Source: Larus michahellis
Taxonomy: Eukaryota; Chordata; Aves; Charadriiformes; Laridae
DNA: 64,000 nucleotides
Direction: 5' to 3'
Assembly (NCBI RefSeq): GCF_964199755.1
Contig: NC_133903.1
Coordinates: 2,869,001-2,933,000 of the forward strand
The notes beneath the pieces were generated by a model. That model was given only the letters and a program-made list of their open reading frames with translations, was not told where the DNA came from and searched no databases. Of the stretch, positions 60,481 through 64,000 are shown piece by piece; the first letter of the stretch is position 1, and every line of letters starts with the position of its first letter. The position numbers and the translations under genes were made by a program.

Positions 60481-63400
60481 CCACTTCCCCCTCCACCCTC
60501 CTTTCCCAGCCCCAAAGCCTTAACTTTCAGCAAAGTACGCTCAAACCAGCCTAATTACTGGTGGGTTTTGAAGCTGAGACATCTCCCTTGGCAAAGCTCG
60601 GTTCCAGCGAAGGCCAACATACAGGGAGGGACTTTCACGTCCATAACTTGTGCAAGTTCCTCCAGACGACCACTGGAAACAGCTGCTGAATAGCAATTAC
60701 AGGCAGAGAGCAGGCATCAGCAGAGACTTTGCCATAGCAACGAGCCTGGCTGGACCCGCTCCCCAAAGACGCCGCCTCCTCCCGAAGACCACAGCAGCGG
60801 AACGGGTACGATGACAACACAACCACCGCAATCTCATTTTGATTTGAAACCGAAGCTATTTGATGCTCTCCTGGGCACTGAACTGTTTAAAAACAAAAGG
60901 AAAGTTTATTTTCAAATTGCAGGCCTCAGCTAAACCGCTCGGAAGAGAGGAACAGATCAGAGGCGCTCGTGAAAGACGCCGTCTGGCTGTTTATTCACCC
61001 TGGCTATTTTGCCCAGCTCCTACCACCGGTTTTCTGTTCTTTTCCTCCTCTACGCACTCGCTCTGCCCTCCCCTCCGCTCCTCTGAAACCCATTTTCTTT
61101 TTGCAGCGGGTTTCCTTTCCAATCTCTGACTTTCTGCATTGGCTTGGTGGCTGTCGCTTACCCTCGTGGTTTTATCCAAAGCTTATTGACACCTAAAACC
61201 ATCCAGAGGAGGAGACGGACAAAGGGACAAGCAGCGCTTGCGGGGTTCTTCCTGCAGATTGTTTAAACAGAGCCATCAATAAAGGACAACAACCTGCCGC
61301 GCTTAATTCCCTTGCTAACAACAAAGCAGGAAAGAAAAGCCAAAGGAATCCACTCTGGGGCTGTCAGAAGACAGTGAGATACTGAGCAGCCACGAGCTGA
61401 AGTGCCAAGTGGGGAAAAGGAGACACGGTCACGTCTGGGGGGACCCTGAAACGGCAGAGAGCAGAAGGGAGCCTGCAGAAAACAGAGGCTGTCCCAGACA
61501 GCTGCTCTGTGAAATGAGACGTGGCCTCAAGAAACGCAACAGAAAGGGCCAAGATCTACTCCTGGTCCCTCAGAAACTTTCCCTACTAGATACTTCAGCT
61601 TTCTGAGGGAATGGATATGGAAGCAGTTACTGCAAAAATGGACATAAGGAGCAGTCAAAGTTTAATGAAGACGACACATACGGCTCAGATGTATTGTCTC
61701 TTTGCTAGGAATTTGGGCCAGTGAAAGAGAGCACGTCCCCAACTGCACTGAAGAACAGGACAAGCACAACCAATGGCCAAGGATTTCATCTCCCACTTAC
61801 CTAGTTTACAAGAATGCTCATCCAGGAGCAAGTTATCGCACCAGTCAGAACCGTTTGTGTTAGCTCAGTCATCCACGTAACGCTCTTTCTGCAGCCAGGA
61901 CCAGGTGCTCCTCGGTGCCCCAGGTAACCCATGGCACTCAGTGGCCTCCAACTGTCTGGTCAAGGAACCCCGTGCTAGAAATGGTTCACGAGGCACCCCG
62001 TATCCTCTGCACAACACGAGAAGCCTCCACCCCGCACGTCCACGCGCCCCTCGTTGAGTTAACGAGAACATCTGGCACGCAGGAGCCAGCTGTGGTAGCA
62101 ACACACGCAATAGGCATCCAAGACATTTAGGAAGGTTGGCTGGCATCTCGTACCATTTTATAATGTAATTATCATGCGTATGGGATTTCTTTTGCCTCTC
62201 AGAGATTCTGGAGGGATTTACAAACTTAAAATGCTACAAATAATACCACGGGATCTCTTTCCCCTCGTAAGCACCAAACTGGATTAGTTAGTTATTGTCT
62301 GGAAAACGCTTTGAAGTATCACTTTCGCTATTAATCACGCAGCCCCTGTTTAACACCACCTACCAATGCTAGCACAGGCTGGAAAGGAGATATAAATACC
62401 AACCACATTCTGATAAACTTGTAGGGGTGGGGAGCTTTCAATAGGTACAATGTAATTGCATTCATATTTGTCAAGAATTACCCTTACTCTCATAAAAATG
62501 CCATAAGAAATCAAAGCCTACAAGCAGTTCTATGTCTCTTGCGCAGGGCAGACCCTTAGGCAATGCAACACCTCTCGACAGCATGCCGGGCCCTCGGCTG
62601 CCTCAGACAAGGGTGCTTTTTAACGCAAAACCTTCTGATAAACCTTTACTTAAGGTACTCGAGGTTTCCCAAGCAGGGCTAACCCAGCCTAGCCCTGCAC
62701 AGTTTGCAACAGCTGAAAAAAAAAAATCACAGTACAAGAAGAGTTTGCAACAGAACGGCTAAGACCATCTCTAATTTAGTGTGATAGAAAAGCAAATTGA
62801 GAAAAAAAAACAGTCAACTATTTGAAGCTTAGCTCTTCTTAATCATCCATAGAAAGCAACAGCTCACTCCTGCCATCTCATTGCACAGGTAAGATTAAAG
62901 ACAGGCAGGAGATTTTTACCCCGTAGTTACAATGATTAATGTTTCTAAACAGCCATACAGTTTGAAAGCACTATTACAGGAAAAAGAAAAGTTGTTGCTT
63001 CATATTCTCAACCCACTATTTTCCCTGGGCGTTGAGCCAGCGACTGAAGAATGAGGAAAGTTGCTATTTAAAGAGTTATCTTGAATTGCAAGGTTCGGTA
63101 ATGAGCCTGACTTGTTACAGTCCCCTTCGCTAAAACCAGGGGCAAATGAAAAAGGCACAGATGAGTGCTCTGCCGAGCACTCCGTCCTCCGTCAAACTTG
63201 GAGGAGGAAGACTGGTGATATGCTTCTGACAACTGTCTCTCCATCCCAGTTTCCCTGGTGGAACGAGAGCAAACTTTGCTCCTTCATTGCCAGCCGCGAA
63301 CAACCGGGAGCTGCTCCGCACATGTTACCTTTCCTGTCTGCTGCTGTCAAGGAAGATGCAAGAAGATCATTCCACTGAATTCAAAGAGCAAGACGCATCA

Positions 63401-64000
63401 GCTTTCACTTTTTATACAAGCTACGAGGCTATATAAAGCCACCAGTCTCATAATTGTGACATAACACATACTCTACAGGGGGGATCATGCTGGGAAAAGA
63501 AAAGGCGTGAGTTTCCATGAAGCCAGTGTTCCTTCCTCATTAGTCGCTGCAATACTTCTGAGAACGACTCCTGCCAGAGCTGGGATGCTACGCGTGTGCT
63601 GGCTCCTTGCTAGGGGACACGGGAAGGAAGCTGGAAGAAGTTCCTGCAAAACCAGCTTGAGGTCTGCCTGGGCATGGCTGGTTGCTCTCAGTTCCTATCG
63701 TACCTCATCATGCCCCAAGATAATTTAAATAGTTCACTGTAGGAAACAGGAGGGGAATCAAGTCCATAGGTTTTGTTTCCCGCTTAGTCTCAGGAACACT
63801 GATGTTGTGCGTTGTTGCTGTAAAACCTCTCTGAAACAAGTCCAGCACGACCTCCTGCATCCAGGGCTTCCTGCTATTATAAACTCTGCAAAACAGCATG
63901 CCGTGTCCTGCCCATAAGGCAGACAGACAACGGACTGTGGTCTAATTAGAAAAGACATGCTTCCCACATTCTCCATAAAGCTGCCTCAGCCTACATCTAA
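60481..64000. other. Presumed intron or intergenic, no exon seen
   Basis: GC-moderate region with AT-rich patches at 62140-62340 and 62770-63000. A plus-strand donor-like CACAG/GTAAGATT near 62890 and a minus-strand donor-like CTAG/GTAAGTGG near 61795 are not joined to convincing exons. No CR1 copy was found. Confidence 0.4.

Noticed and set aside
1..64000. Prokaryotic systems, CRISPR arrays, tRNA or rRNA genes, endogenous retrovirus LTRs
   Set aside because: No spaced direct repeats, tRNA A/B boxes with cloverleaf potential, rRNA sequence, or paired LTRs with retroviral frames were seen.

Overview
The window looks like nuclear DNA of a bird. The clearest sign is four good copies of the avian CR1 LINE 3' end (6602-7025, 11016-11160, 35717-36351, 41659-42085) plus a clipped fifth at 1-60. 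Several much older SINE/LINE fossils of amniote type are also present. There are no bacterial-style genes, operons, tRNAs, rRNAs or CRISPR arrays. Most long open frames overlap on both strands and have a chance-like length distribution.

Only one stretch can be called coding with confidence. It is the last coding exon of a minus-strand, multi-exon gene (10595-10753, 52 codons plus stop). It has a textbook splice acceptor on its upstream side (about 10754-10775), GC-rich third codon positions, and a probable 3' UTR of about 0.93 kb ending at an AATAAA signal (9684-9689 on the plus strand as TTTATT). I could not name the protein. If transcription runs right to left, positions above 10754 are intron sequence of this gene or its neighbourhood, and positions below about 9660 are its downstream flank. 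No second exon was convincingly found in the remaining 53 kb, so the last intron is probably very long or the other exons are short and unrecognised.

The rest is non-coding. CR1 copies and GC- or C-rich filler alternate with compact AT-rich blocks dense in homeodomain (TAATTA), POU octamer (ATGCAAAT), FOX and NFI-like words. The best blocks are 2430-2740, 12590-12835, 17340-17500, 35075-35300, 36960-37250, 41095-41360, 51240-51740, 53420-53640 and 59930-60480. This texture is typical of an enhancer-rich landscape around a developmental gene. Conservation cannot be measured from one sequence, so these are candidates only.

Simple sequence of note: a 41-bp perfect alternating purine-pyrimidine tract (17138-17178), a short CCCTTA hexamer array resembling a telomere variant (34261-34298), an ATT array (41381-41407), and A/T homopolymers. 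I found no clear previously undescribed biological system. The items most worth following are the unidentified terminal exon and the candidate regulatory blocks.
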